Assembly (NCBI GenBank): GCA_013400975.1
Contig: WBMZ01002681.1
Span: 1 to 64,000 of the forward strand
DNA length: 64,000 bases
DNA from: Atrichornis clamosus
Taxonomy: Eukaryota > Chordata > Aves > Passeriformes > Menuridae
Reading direction: 5' to 3'
The position numbers and the translations under genes are program-made. Positions 12,176 through 24,031 of the stretch are shown in pieces; positions within the stretch are counted from its first letter, which is position 1, and each line of letters opens with the position of its first letter. The notes beneath the pieces were generated by a model. It did no database searches. It was not told where the DNA came from and saw only the letters and a program-made list of their open reading frames with translations.

Positions 12176-14195
12176 CATCATGTCTCATTCACCTTAAAGG
12201 ACGAAAAAGGCAATTTTTGACTTGTTTACTACAAGCAATTCAACTTGCTTTCCACATCAACCCTGTCTTCCAGGTTATTCATAATTCTTCTACTTTGTGT
12301 GTCATGGATGAATGTTATCAATCCCTGAAGATCTTGCTGTCTACACCATCCATGTAATTTGTTCACAAAAAGCTTTTTCTTCCCTCTGGCTCTCATCCAA
12401 AATTCAAACATAACCAAAATAACACAGTCGCTGAGACAGACAGCAGGAAAACCAACGGGGTGGGGGAGTAAGGAATGGTTTCAGTACTACTTGGAAGTGA
12501 TTGACAGTCGCTGTTTTGGAGTGCAAAGAAAAAGTAATTTATTTTGTTTTTCAGAGCTTAAATACATAAAACTGAAACTACCGCACATGCTTTGCAAATG
12601 GTCACTACTTTCTTCTACATCTTTTGCTATGCAGAGCTCTCATGGCAAGTCTGGGTGTTACTGTAAGCACAGCAAGGAGGTACTTCACATGTAGTCTGAG
12701 AATAGCCATCTCAGGAACTGAAGCAGATTATGGTGACAGGCAGTTTTAAGCATTGTGCTCTCCTGCCACACCAAGGCAGAGCAAGAAACAGCTAAGACAA
12801 ATAGTTTTTCATTTTCTCTATCATGCCAAAACACAAGTGAAAGTTTCCCTATCCTTCAGCTGAATTTGAATTATCAAAGCACCTTCTCTACACTGACTTG
12901 CCTGTGACTCCATAGTTAAATATTCCCTGCAGACAAAAGGCAATACCTTGAATTTCCTGTTTGTTCAGATTGAGAACTTAGGTATCCCAGACAAAGGCTG
13001 GGACACCTCAAGGATGGTGTTCCCAAAGCTCCTCTGATGCTTCATCAACAATATACTTTTGGAATACCATGAAGAGATATGCACAAATGAAATCCCTGCA
13101 GCAAAAGCAGTTAGGAGTCAAGGTGAATATTTATTTCTAAATAAAACCAAGCTGAATTCCTTATGTAACCCTCCCTTGCATGCCTACAGCCCCTACAAAA
13201 TAGAAACATGATTCAGTGGTACAATGAATAGCAGGACGAAGAGCAAGGCAAACATTTTGATATATATGCCACAACTTCCACCACTGTCTTACACCTACTG
13301 TAGCACACCACACATGTCAAAAGCACACGGGGAAGCTGACAAGGATATCTTCCACCCTTTTGAGTGTGCGTACTTTTACAGGAATAAGATGTGAAGTACA
13401 GCAATACACTCCCAGAAGGCATGAGGAAAATCAGGAAAGACTGTGGAAAGAGAAGTTGAAAAACTTTTCCTTTTCACTTTCAATGTCCAAATACATTACT
13501 GGCCTCTTTCCAAGAGTAAGAGCACAAAGATGGTCAGCAGCTGAACAAGCCATGTCTGTGTTCCCAGCCCCATTCCATGTCTCTCAGACTTACCTTTGTC
13601 ATGAATACCATCCCTTTTATAAGGCCTAGTTCCTTACAATGCTCACCATTTTCAGCAGATCAGACTTTGCTCAGTGCATGCCCTTGCCCGCTCTGGGCAG
13701 GCTCATTCCCTTGAAACACCAGCAGTGTTTCCGAAAGTGCAGGTCTAGAGGACAGACATGCTCACGGGACTGAAAATTTAGAACCTCCTTGGCCATATGA
13801 GTCATGGAGTGAGGTGGAGATACTGGGTCCCAAGCCTCACTCTTGGAAGGGGTACCCAAAGTGGTGAATTGCTTAACGCACAGGGGAACAGGAAGAGAAG
13901 CAAAACTGGGGCTAGACCTCCTCAATGGTGCCCCCAAATGTGATTTGTGATCCTCAGGCAACCAGGCTACAGGAGGATAGAAGGCTCTCTGGGCCTGAAG
14001 ACTGTCACAGAATGGGTTGATGTACTCATGTTCCCTTTTGTGGCAACTTAACAAACAGAAGGGAAGAGGCCAGTCTGTCCTGAGATCTGCATTGCCATTT
14101 AAGACCCAAGTGTGCAATGCAATGCGATTGCAATTAAAATTGTCTTTTACCAGCACGACTTTCCTTTTCTTTCCTCTTGGGAATAACCTATATCA
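12176..14195. other. Intergenic, no gene seen
   Basis: No supportable coding frame or RNA. A minus-strand frame at 13671-14156 (161 aa) has no recognisable domain. Confidence 0.45.
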
Positions 14196-14270
14196 GCGTG
14201 GAATCTCCTTTGAGGAAATCTTCCTTGAGGAATCTTCATCAAGGAATCCTTGAGGAAATGTCCTCAAGTT
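14196..14270 (+). repeat. Short imperfect repeats of TTGAGGAA
   Basis: About 75 bp before the CR1 contain several direct copies of the word TTGAGGAA and an inverted TCCTCAAG, giving a local run of direct and reverse repeats of about 12-14 bp period. Confidence 0.5.
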
Positions 14271-14512
14271 GTGCCAGGGGAGGTTTAGATTAGACAATAG
14301 GAAAAATAAAATTACATGGAGAGGGTTGTAAAGTATTGGAACAGACTGCCCAGGGAAGTGGTAGAGTCACTATCCCTGGAGGTGTTCAAAAAACACGTGC
14401 ACATGGCATTTGAAGATGTGGTTTAATGATGAACATGGTAGTGGTGCTGGGTTGACGGCTGCACTTTGTGATCTCAAAGGCCTTTTCCAACCTTAACAAT
14501 TCTGATTCTATT
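14268..14512 (+). mobile_element. CR1 LINE 3' fragment
   Basis: 'tgccaggggaggtttagatt' to 'ccctggaggtgttcaaaaaa' and the end 'ccttttccaaccttaacaa' show a forward CR1. Confidence 0.82.
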
Positions 14513-16276
14513 GCTTAAAGAACACATTGTGCTGCTCATGGTCTGATAAAAAGGCTCACCCACAAACACAGGCCTTAAGGAGAATTTGAGGCTGAGAACA
14601 TCCAAGTAGTTCACCCTGATTAACAAAATGGCCATGATAGCCCTGAAACTTTCCAGATGTGACTGTGAGGAGCATAGGGTACATTTCAAGCGATGAAGCA
14701 TCTTGCTCATCACTTGGGCAGTGAAAAAGCACATTTCCTCTAGGGAAGAGATTAGCATGTCCTACTTACAGGCAATTTTGGTTCTTCAGCAGGGGCTTCT
14801 TTTTGCTGCATTTCACAGGTCAGTCTGATACCATCAGAGAAGAGATGAACTCCTCAGAGTTGATGGAAAGCAGAAATACTAATGAGGAGCACGTTAGAAA
14901 CAGCTATATGGGGGAAGCAGGCAGAATGCAGAGGTTTAAGACAATTAAAAGGCCCTGAAAAGGGGAATATCTGGACCAGCAGACATAGGAATTTCTGTGA
15001 CTTCAGGAAGAAGCCATCATTGGGATGAGGAAAGGAAGGTGCAAAGAGCACAGCAGCCAGCCAGCAGCCTGCTGTGGAGGAGGGCACCCCGTACAGTTCA
15101 AGTTATGGGAGTTTTTAAGAGACTCCACTCTACATTTGGCAGTAATTAAGTCCCTAATTGAACAATATGAAGATTTACATGGAGCCACCAGAAATTACCA
15201 GATCCAGACATGGACTAAAGACACCAACACCAAAAGCTATGTTTATTCTACCAAATCAAATTATTTATATACCCAAGACCAACTGGCTGGGAGCAGTGCA
15301 GTCTGTGTAACTGAATGTTTGCCCTCCAAATGAGCTGCTCATTCAGACTCCCAGATAAACAAATCTGTTAAATATTGAGTTTATTTTAATATTTACTGTA
15401 TACTCCAGAGCCAAAATAAGACAGATGTGGTTCTGTGGCTTCAAGTTTTCATGCTTCATTCCTACACATTAATATTCCCCTTCTGCTCTCTGAAGAAGGA
15501 ACTCTTGGCTATGTGATTCACTTGTCTACTCAATGACAGAGAGAGAGCAGTCCAACCATAAAACATTTAGCAAAAGAGACAGCACCCTGTGCTTTGGGGG
15601 AAAACCCTCATACAGCCCATGCAGAACAGAGTCAGAGCTGGGACTATTTAACCAGGCTTTTGGGATTTAGCGGGGCAATTTTCTTGGGATATTAACACTG
15701 AAGTCCAAAATTCAACCCTCCACAATAATGGGATTAACTGCTCATGGACGTTAATGAACATTTAGGTTAGCACTGTAGTTTAGCACAGAGTTCTACAGAG
15801 CTAAATGCACAAATACCTGATAGCCTTTAGCTAAAGAATTGGATCCTGGAACTGTAATTATTATGGTAACTGTTTAGGGAATAAAAAAGCAGCAAATCCA
15901 TGTCCTTCCAGGACAGCAAAACTCTGTTGCCAGCATAGTAGAAGACTGTAATATACAGCCAGGAAAACCCAAGTAAAGGTCAAATTCAGCACTTCCAGGG
16001 GCTGCAAGGATACTTGAATCCTACGGTAGCAAGGTCTGCAATACAGCTTCACACAGCCCAGGACCCTTTAATCCTCTCACCTAAATCATCATCAAAGCCA
16101 TTGGCATCGTGAGGCCAGGAAAAACCAACCAGAGGCTACACAGGGGCTGGCTAGATCACCTCTTCTTCAGTGGCTCGTATTGCCCTTCCTCGCACAAAGG
16201 TGAGATGTCTGTCCATGTGCTGGGTGGCTCAAGGGGTGGCTCTGGGTGGGAGGGGGCTGCAGTTGGAGCCCCATGG
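14513..16276. other. Downstream flank and probable 3'UTR of KLHL35
   Basis: The part next to 16276 should be the 3'UTR of KLHL35 on the minus strand; its end is not fixed. I see no other gene. Confidence 0.4.
16067..16072 (-). promoter_or_regulatory. Possible KLHL35 poly(A) signal (ATTAAA)
   Basis: On the minus strand an ATTAAA hexamer lies about 205 bp after the KLHL35 stop. Canonical AATAAA copies on the same strand also occur farther down at 15380-15385 and 15242-15247. Which one is used cannot be decided from the sequence. Confidence 0.25.
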
Positions 16277-16465
16277 TCATCTCTTCATGTGCTGTAGGAT
16301 GGTCACGCAGCCGTGGTAACTGGTACAGCGCTGCAGTGGCGGCTGCTGCTCCACCATCCCCGTTACTGGGTCGAAAGTGAACGCTTTGTCTGTGCCTTCC
16401 CCATTCTCATCTCGGCCACCCAGGATGTAAATCTTCCCTCCGCACACCGTCAGGCCGCAGCTTTC
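16277..16465 (-). CDS. KLHL35: KLHL35 terminal coding exon
   Basis: This exon is also 189 nt including the TGA stop (16277-16279). The acceptor CTTTCCAG precedes 16465. It encodes ESCGLTVCGGKIYILGGRDE and ends YHGCVTILQHMKR, the usual KLHL24/35-type C-terminus that closes the propeller. The exon is too short for the 60-aa track cut-off in its own frame, so it was read directly from the sequence. Confidence 0.88.
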   Translation of the reverse strand, partial: ESCGLTVCGGKIYILGGRDENGEGTDKAFTFDPVTGMVEQQPPLQRCTSYHGCVTILQHMKR

Positions 16466-19400
16466 CTGGAAAGCAGAAGGAAAGCCCAGGAGACGAGGAG
16501 TAAGCTTCCAGCTTTAGGCAATGGGGCTGAACAGGGAGTTGAGTCACAGAATCACAGAATTAACCAGACTGGAAAAGACCTCTGAGGTCATCGAGTCCAA
16601 CCTATGACCTAACACCTCCCCATCAACTAAATCATGTCACTGAGTACCACATCCAGTCTGGTTTTGAACACGTCCAGGGACGGTGACTCCACCACCTCCC
16701 TGGGCAGACGATTCTAGTGCCCAATCACTCTTTCAGTGAAGAACTTCTTTCTGATGTCTAATCTAAACTTCCCCTGGCACAGCTTGAGACTGAGTCATTG
16801 CAATGGGCCTAACTCTCATTTGTTCACAAGAAGAGAAGGAAAGAAGGTAGGATAAGTCATGTCTGGCTCTTGGCATGCTGCAATCTTACTGTTTCAGTAA
16901 GGGTTTAGGCACTTGAAATGCCTCAAGCCAGTGATGGGACTGTTGCTGTTTCTGGGAGTCCTCCAGGCACAGCTGAGACTCACAAGCACACCAAAGGCAC
17001 AGGGAGCCAGCCAGCACCTCCCTGGGAAAGGAGGCAAGGGAGCCTTCATGGGCATTTAAATTCAGATCATGACAATCTGTGTCCCATCATTCCTCCTCAC
17101 TGTGCCACAGCTCACACTGCAGCACAGCTTTGGAGCGCAAAACCATGGATGGCAAAACCAAGATACATAGCCACCACCACAGACCAGACCAGGCTAGTAT
17201 ATTCCTCACACTGAAACACATAATGTGGAGAACGGGTCCTCAACACCAATGGTTTCACCCTACAGACCCACTCCTCCAGCATTAATAGCTAGTGAAAACA
17301 CAGCTTCACCAAGAAAACTTGGGTTTGCTATGGGAGAGACATCCTCCAAGCCGTGTTGGACATATATTTGATTTGCTCTGCAGAGGTCACATCCACACGC
17401 TTAGAACTAAACCTACAATGTTCTTTCCTTGCTTTCAATCTCAGCAAAGTACAGATAGCTGCTATTCTAGAAAGAGGTAAGAAACTCAGAGAGGTCAGAA
17501 ACTTTTCTTAAACCTCTTCCTTACCAGAGGCCCAGGGAGGGTGGCCACTTCTCGCCAGCTGTCTTCTCTTGGATCATAACTGAAGATTTTACTGAGGAGT
17601 CCACCCACAACATATATGATGTTGTCCAAGCAGACAGCACTAATGCACCGCTGGTAAAAAGGGGTGGGAGACAAAAGCATCCACTTGTCATCCTCTGGAT
17701 CATAACACTGGACCTGGGAGGAGAAACACAGCTATGGGAATATGAATTTACCACATCTTCCTGCTTGGATGAAGTCACTATTCCCTAGAAATAGAAGTGC
17801 ATGGGAAGAGAAACATGGATTGGAGCTTCAACACCCAGAGACCAGTGCAGCGAGCAAAGAGATGAGGGGATCTAGCATTGCCTTGTTCATTCAAGTCTCC
17901 CAGACAAACTTCATGCCTCAGGCTGGCTGTCCTTGACCTAGACAGCATTCAGAGATGGAGCACTGATGGCTCTTCCTGCAGCTCAAGAGACCAGAAGCAT
18001 CTTATCTGCCTTGCAGATGACTCCTCCAGGGAGTTGCTTCTGTCGCTGCTTGCCTGACGTGAACGCCCACAGCGTGGGAGGTTTTTTTCCCATGACATCT
18101 CAGGGCTGACCAGGCTTCAGAGCAGAACAGGCAGAAAGCATGCCTAATGTACTGTCAACTTGTGACACCTTCCCTCTCTGGTCTCTAAGTCTCACTGGTT
18201 TCCATTTAAATGCCTGACTTCTCATCTTTTTACAAGAGAGACTTCATTAGTCTTAAAAATAAAAAAAAAAAAACCCTTGTTGCTTAAGGACAAGCCCATT
18301 TCCCTCCATGTTCCCTGTCAAACCTTGTTTTTATAGTCCCTGTCCATTCTTGACACCCCAGCAATACCTTGTCTGTGTTAGAGGTGTCATCCACAGCACC
18401 ACCCAGCACATAGAGCTTGTTGAGGCAGGAAACCACAGCTGCTGAGCTCACGGCTTGAGGCAGCGGGGCCAAGGTTGACCAGCTGTTAGAGAAGGTGTCG
18501 TAGCACTCCACGCTGGACAGGCGATAAAAACCATCAAAGCCTCCCACAGCGTAGACCTGCCACAAAAGGAGCATGGCAAGCAGATTAGAAACTCCTGTAC
18601 TCACCCTGATGGGCTATGCTGTCACAGCATATGTTATGGGAGGGTAGGACTTGGTCAGAACAACATCCTTGGGGTTGGACTAGAGAACCTTTAAAGGTCC
18701 CTCCCAATCCAAACCATTCTATGATTCTATGAAACACCCCACACTGTACAGCTTTCACTCAAAGACTTAATACAGCTGTCTGCAGAAGTCCTGCCACCCC
18801 ATAGCAGATCTTACTGATACAACTTCATTTGTGTCTAATTCTACAAACCCAACTGAAACAAAGTTGTCTTGGTTATGTGCTAGTTGTTCTCCCATCAAAA
18901 CCATCCCTAAATGTATCATAGAATCACTGAATGGTTTGGGTTGGAAGGGACATTCAAGGTCAGCCAGTTCCACCCCCCTCCCATGGGCAGGGACACCTTC
19001 CACTATCCCAGGTTGCTCCAAGCCCCATCCAACCTGGCCTTGGACACTTCCAGGGATGGGGCAGCCACAGCTTCTCTGGGCAACCTGTGCCAGGGCCTCA
19101 CCACCCTCATAATAGCCCAGAATGCAAACATGCTGACAGCTTCTCTTTGTACTGGACAGCAGGAAAAGGAGAGGACAATGCTCCATGTGGCTCCTTCCAA
19201 AATTCAGGCCATTGCTCACCTTGCCCTGAAGTGTTGCCATTTTGTGCCTCCATCGCCCTTTCTGCAGACAAGCCACCTTGATCCAGATTTTCAGTTGGGA
19301 GCTCAGCACCCAAACATCATTGCTGCTGATGTGTCCTCCTGAAAAAGAGAGAGATGGAGGGCTGGTGTGATCCCAAGGATAGCCCCATGACCTCACTACA

Positions 19401-22400
19401 CCACAGAATTGCATAATTCTGTGCAATGAAACAGCTTAGGACAGAATACGCTCATCAGGTTATGGCCATGTAAACTCAGCTTCCTAAGGGAGATACCCTC
19501 TGGAATTCAAGGCACTTATTACACTTCTTCATCCTTACGTAGAACTCATCTGAATTCAAGGCACTTATTACACTTCTTCATCCTTACGTAGAACTCATCT
19601 GAAAGGCATTCTATTTCAACAGAGGGCAGGCAGAGACTGATGTTTTAGGAAACGCTGACAGCACACACCAAAACAAGCCCATTCCACTGCTGGACACTTT
19701 TGATAGAGGCCAAACAGGAGGGAAAGGTTTTTTTAATATTGCCATTCTTCCCCTCAAAAGTGAAATTATTCCTTGGGGCAGCAAAATCAAAACCACCTAA
19801 GGATAACCACCAAGAAGTGACTTTGCTCCAAAGCTGAGATGCATGTGAAGGATTCCTGGTGAATAGACCCAAGGAGTGTCTGTCCAAGCAGAGTTTGTGC
19901 TGTTCTCTGTCACTAGGAAAGGACCGTCTACTCCAAGGTCTCTCACCTGATATGTACACATCATTCTTTAGTGTGCAGGCAGCAAACTCTGACTTGGTGT
20001 AGCCAGGCACGCTGGAGAGGGATGTCCACTGCCTGCTTTTTGGGTGGTACAGGTCCGTGAAGGGCAGCTTCAGAAGGCCTTTCTTGTCACAGCCCCCAAT
20101 GACAACGATGACTTCTGCCAGCTCCATGAACCTAGGCCATAAAAGGCATGGGTAAGTCCCTGGGCTACGCTACTGCTTTCTGTCATCCCTCCCCTCCTAT
20201 TTAGGACATCAGCAGCACAGTCCTGTACATAGTACAAGGTGCTTTCCTGCATCAACTAATGATTTTCTGGGCAAATCATTTCACCCGTATACCTTACCTT
20301 TTGTCTGCACCATCAGAACAAAGGCACCTCCCAGTTTGGGTGGAAAAAGGTCCAAATTGCATAGAGAAAGGAAATCAGACCTTTCAAAGTCCGTAGTGAG
20401 GTTGCCTCCTGCCACTCATCCTCTCACTTGCAGAACAATCAAACCTAATAATGCTTAAGGCACAGCCATGAGTGTGGAAAGCCATTCCTGGCAGCCTGCC
20501 CATGGCAAGCTTTCTGTCTGGAGAAAGAAGTGTTTTCAGGAAATCTCTCTCTCTCTTTCCAGCCCTCATAGCAGCAACCAGATGAGACACAGAGCAGGGG
20601 AAGGAAAATCCTGCCAAGTAGAAGGTGGTGAGAGAGGAAGATGTCTGCAAGAGGAGAGGGAAGAAGAAGGAGGAAAATGAAAGAGGATTTGAAATGCTTG
20701 GTCCAATCCTCAGCTTTTCCATGCTTTGTGCAGGCTGAAGCAATTCTTTGAAGACCAAAGCTGTAAAAGGAGGAAGGTAAAATGTGGATGCTGGGGATTG
20801 GGATTGATCCATGGTGAATTTTAGCTGTTTGCATCCCTGAGGAGGTCACCCCAGACCCTCTCTTGGCAATTAGCACAGAGAACAGGTCCCAGACCATATC
20901 TTCCACCTGACAGAGACGTGCCCTAAATGCCAGGTTGGGGCTTCTGAGGTGCACTGGTGTGAACTCCATCCTTCTGCCCAGGATGCTCCAGGAGCAGTAA
21001 AGAGACTTGCACTCCTTGGGCTGGAGAGCAGGAGAGCACAAGAACCTGTTTCTGCAGCCCCATGGCCATGAGTGTCCTTTGGAGAAGCATGGAAGCCTTA
21101 GAGACACAGCTGGGTTTGAGACGGTGATCCACCCCAGAGCAGGAGTGTCCATCAGCACTCCCACCACGTCCTAAGGGACCCATGGCACCACAATGAAATA
21201 GCAGAGGCTTAAAACATCTGGTCAGATCCAAACCTCACAGCTGCAAAAACATACAGATTCCTACATATGCCCAAACCCTAGAAATCACTTTTTGTCTCCT
21301 GCACTTTACACAGGCAGCTGCCTGAGCCAGCATCTCTTTACCTTCTTCTCATTCATAAATAAATCAATGGAAAAATTTTAAAAAGAGAAAAAGATAATAG
21401 TTTGAAGATGCCTAGGTGGCTACCTAGGCAGTAACTGCTTTTTTCCTCCCTGGATACTAATTCCTGACTCTGCAGCAATGCCTTTGAGCCAGACACCATG
21501 CTGATGGCTGGGAGGACTGAGATTGATCTAAGCCTTCCAGTTAACAGTCTGGAAAAGGTGGGGGAGAAACCAAAAGAGGTGAAATGAGAGAAGACCAGTG
21601 CCAGAGCTGGGAATGGAAAACAGATCTCAACTCAGTTCTCTACCCTTTGGGGTAAGCAGATAGAAATGAAGACCTAAAACATTCCTTCTTGGTGATGGTC
21701 TGGACACCTCTTTGGATGGGATCATTGCACACCTAGCATGATTAGAGCACAATGAAAAAAAAAAGCTTCACTCGCATTAGTATAAATTTCACAGGAATCC
21801 TTTAAGCCAGGGAAACATCTCCAATGCCTTCGTTTTGGGAACAGAGAGGGCAAAAGTGAGGAGGGAAAAGAAAAAAAACCCAAAACAACCCAAGAACTCC
21901 CCTCAAACTGCAAGATTCATCAGCTTAGTCCATGCCAGTCAATGGAAGACAGTGCTTCGTTTTACCTTCTGGGTCTTGTTCGCAAAGAGCTGACCTCATT
22001 CCCAAGGATGTAGTACTTGCGGGCCTCATGCAGTAGAGGAATGCATTCCTTTGAGTCCTGGATGAGTATGTCCATTTCCACCTTCTCCAGGAAGTAGGTG
22101 GGGTTGAGCAAGGGCAGACGTACGTGCTCGAGGAGGTCCTTCAAGGCTACCTTCCTGGCAGGTACGTCATGCCGTACCCAGCGCATGACTGCTTCAAAGA
22201 CCACTTCCTCATTGGGGACCACCAGCTGCTCATCAGACAGATATTCAACCAGCTCCTTCACGTCCATCTCCAGGAACTCTTCGTGACACGACACCTCCAC
22301 AAAACACTCCAGCATGAACCTCTTGCTCTTTTCAGTCAGAGATTCAATGGAGAATGAATTGGCAAACTTCATGATGCCCAAACAGTTGCACGGGTGAAGC

Positions 22401-22855
22401 TGGCCTTCGAGGAAGGTGACACAAGCATCTCTCAGCTTGGAAATCTGCAGCAAGTCAGACAGTTCCAAGATACCTTCAACATTGTCCTCCTGAATGATGA
22501 TGTTCCCTCCATACATATAATCTAGAAGGAGAGACATAGTGGAAGCAGATATCTTCTGGATATTAATGATATCCTGGTGGCCTTCCTTGAGATTGCCACC
22601 AAACATGGCACGAAAATAGGTGCTGTTGGCTGACAAGGTCACACGGTGACATGGGAATTCTTGTCCATCAATTAAAAGCACCACGTCTGTGAAGATGCCA
22701 CTCTGACGGTAGGAGTTCAGTGTCTGGAGGATTTGCTCAGCATGGCAGGACCCACTGCAGAGCTTCATGTGCAGCTTTTCTTTGCCTGGGTCCCGTGTCA
22801 CATTTTCCAGGCTTCTTGTCCCGAAACTTGATTCTTCTTTCATCATTTGATGCAT
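16277..22855 (-). CDS. KLHL35: KLHL35, Kelch-like BTB-BACK-Kelch protein (six coding exons)
   Basis: Six minus-strand coding exons join in frame: 22855-21966, 20131-19947, 19338-19220, 18556-18368, 17713-17525 and 16465-16277, giving 1761 nt (586 aa plus TGA). Every internal junction has AG/GT sites and compatible phase. The protein has a BTB domain (about residues 38-150, with motif FPCHRVTLSA), a BACK domain (about 156-260, HEEFLEMD) and six kelch blades (298-586) marked by paired glycines (VIGGCD, ISGGH, VGGFDG, LGGA, VVGGLL, LGGRDE). The RTRPRR linker followed by FMELAEVIVVIGGCDKKGL fits KLHL35 better than the paralog KLHL24, and 586 aa is close to the 583 aa of human KLHL35, as recalled. 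BTB-Kelch proteins of this kind usually act as Cullin-3 ubiquitin-ligase adaptors; that role is inferred from the family. The start at 22855 has A at -3, and the reading frame is open further upstream, so the N-terminus is the least certain part. Confidence 0.9.
16544..16800 (-). mobile_element. CR1 LINE 3' fragment in the last KLHL35 intron
   Basis: 'gtcacagaatcacagaatta' with 'gacctctgaggtcatcgag', 'cacctccctgggcagacg' and 'gaagaacttctttctgatg'. It is in the same orientation as KLHL35. Confidence 0.82.
17525..17713 (-). CDS. KLHL35: KLHL35 coding exon 5
   Basis: Exon of 189 nt, phase 0 at both ends. The acceptor CTCCCAG precedes 17713 and the donor CTG|GTAAGG follows 17525. It encodes VQCYDPEDDKWMLLSPTPFY and IIYVVGGLLSKIFSYDP, again spanning a blade boundary. 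Confidence 0.9.
18368..18556 (-). CDS. KLHL35: KLHL35 coding exon 4
   Basis: Exon of 189 nt, phase 0 at both ends. The acceptor TGGCAG precedes 18556 and the donor AAG|GTATTG follows. It encodes VYAVGGFDGFYRLSSVECYD and LYVLGGAVDDTSNTDK, i.e. parts of two adjacent kelch blades. Confidence 0.9.
18620..18733 (+). mobile_element. CR1 LINE 3' tip in a KLHL35 intron
   Basis: The forward CR1 end 'ggtccctcccaatccaaacc' and 'attctatgattctatg' lies between KLHL35 coding exons 3 and 4, opposite in orientation to the gene. Confidence 0.75.
18918..19112 (-). mobile_element. CR1 LINE 3' fragment in a KLHL35 intron
   Basis: 'catagaatcactgaatggtt' through 'tgtgccagggcctcaccacc' is a reversed, well preserved CR1 3' end, truncated on its 5' side. 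Confidence 0.88.
19220..19338 (-). CDS. KLHL35: KLHL35 coding exon 3
   Basis: Exon of 119 nt. The acceptor TTTTTCAG precedes 19338. It encodes GGHISSNDVWVLSSQLKIW and the blade core KGRWRHKM, and ends in phase 0 at the donor AAG|GTGAGC. A minus-strand CR1 fragment lies 108 bp away in the following intron. Confidence 0.9.
19503..19600. repeat. Perfect 49-bp tandem duplication
   Basis: The unit 19503-19551 is followed without a gap by an identical copy at 19552-19600, starting 'gaattcaaggcac' and ending 'gaactcatct'. It lies in the intron between KLHL35 coding exons 2 and 3 and contains nothing else I can recognise. Perfect identity suggests recent origin. Confidence 0.95.
19947..20131 (-). 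CDS. KLHL35: KLHL35 coding exon 2 (kelch blade 1)
   Basis: Exon of 185 nt. The acceptor CCTAG precedes 20131, and the first base completes the Arg codon left by the previous exon. It encodes FMELAEVIVVIGGCD through KNDVYISG and ends at the donor TCAG|GTGAGA with one base of the next Gly codon. Confidence 0.9.
20132..21965 (-). other. KLHL35: KLHL35 intron after the BTB-BACK exon
   Basis: Intron of 1834 bp with clear donor (21965) and acceptor (20132). A long minus frame at 20445-21167 (240 aa) has no domain likeness and is taken as chance. No repeat seen. Confidence 0.75.
21966..22855 (-). CDS. KLHL35: KLHL35 first coding exon (BTB + BACK)
   Basis: This exon holds the whole BTB and BACK domains in one open frame that ends in RTRPR plus two bases, before the donor AG|GTAAAA at 21965. 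Upstream of the chosen ATG the strand shows a pyrimidine-rich tract and an AG at about 22858, so the exon may begin as an acceptor about 2 bp before the ATG with the 5'UTR on a separate exon. Two further Met codons (22846 and 22843) are alternative starts. The frame remains open upstream to 23047, but that stretch does not resemble KLHL proteins. Confidence 0.88.
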
Positions 22856-23703
22856 CCTTATTGGGAAGCGGTGCAGGAGACAAGAGAACAGCACACTATT
22901 AAAATATCTGGCTGCAATGTTCAACAACATCATGGCTTCTGCATCTTCCTCAGTGCCATGAGGAAGTACAGAATCCAGCCAAAATATAGTCAGATTCTGC
23001 CCCTTCATCCATATGCAACGCTTCCTCCAACCCACAGCAATGGGCACTAGGATATTCCTAATCCAACCCCATCTTAGTAGGCAAACTGCTTTTAGGAGAT
23101 GTTTCTTCTAAGGCAGTTGCCTTGCCCAACCTATGCTGTACTACCACCTCAACACCCTTTCCTTTCTTTCTGATGTCCTTTCTCCTATTAAGTGATTTCC
23201 CTATCCTCTCAAGTACCAGTGCTCCACTGTACAGCCCAGCTGAGAGCAATGCAGTATTTTGACTTTTTGGATCCATCTTGTGTCCCCAGGCAAAAACCCA
23301 GATATAAAGCTGTGAGACTGAGATTTGCCAAAGGTAACCATGACATGACCTGCCTGAAATCAAGGAAGATGCTGACATCTGACATACCTTCCTGCTAGAT
23401 TTGTTCTCCAGGTATTTTAAATCTTTGCTAAAGGACTTCACGAAGTGGTTTCAGTGAAGCACAACAGATTTCTCTCATTCAAGCTCTAACAGTTCACAGC
23501 TCACACTGATAGCATGAAGAGCAGGACCCATCCCTGTAGGGGAGCGACAGTTGTGTACCCAGCCTGGAGGCTGCAAAGAGCTACACATCCCAAAGGGTGA
23601 TCCCTGTTCAAGTCAGGGGAAGGTAGCTGTGTCACCTGTAAAGAGTTAGGGAGGAGTCTGAAAAGCAGAGGAGAATCATGGCATTGAAATAATGACAAGT
23701 AGA

Positions 23704-23765
23704 GAATCATAGAATCATGTAGGTTGGAGAAGACCTTTAAGATCATCAAGTCCAACATCTGACAA
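23704..23765 (-). mobile_element. CR1 LINE 3' tip
   Basis: 'gagaatcatagaatcatgta' and 'gaccttttaagatcatcaag'-like text (with small changes) is a short reversed CR1 end. Confidence 0.65.
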
Positions 23766-23867
23766 TGAGTGAATCAAAGACCCCAAACTCTCAAATATTG
23801 CCTTGACCATCACAGATCCACTAACAGTTTGGTGCTGCTCCATTTGACAAGACTTTTGTCAAGAGCC

Positions 23868-24031
23868 TAGAATGACAAGACAAGGGGGAATGGCTTCCCA
23901 CTGCCAGAGCACAGGGTTAGATGGGATACTGGGAAGAAATTCTTGGCTGTGAGGGTGCTGAGGCCCTGGCACAGGTTGCCCAGACAAGCTGTGGCTGCCC
24001 CATCCCTGGAAGTGTTCCAGGCCAGATTGGT
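23868..24031 (+). mobile_element. CR1 LINE 3' fragment cut by the provirus remnant
   Basis: 'gacaagacaagggggaatgg' to 'ctggaagtgttccaggcc' is forward CR1 without its terminal end; the text then switches at about 24031 into retroviral integrase sequence, and the open frame runs straight through the junction. Confidence 0.85.

Noticed and set aside
18767..19426. 219-codon minus-strand frame
   Set aside because: It contains KLHL35 coding exon 3 in frame but also intron and CR1 sequence on both sides; only 19220-19338 is coding.
20445..21167. 240-codon open frame on the minus strand
   Set aside because: It lies wholly inside a KLHL35 intron with clear borders, and the translated text resembles nothing known.
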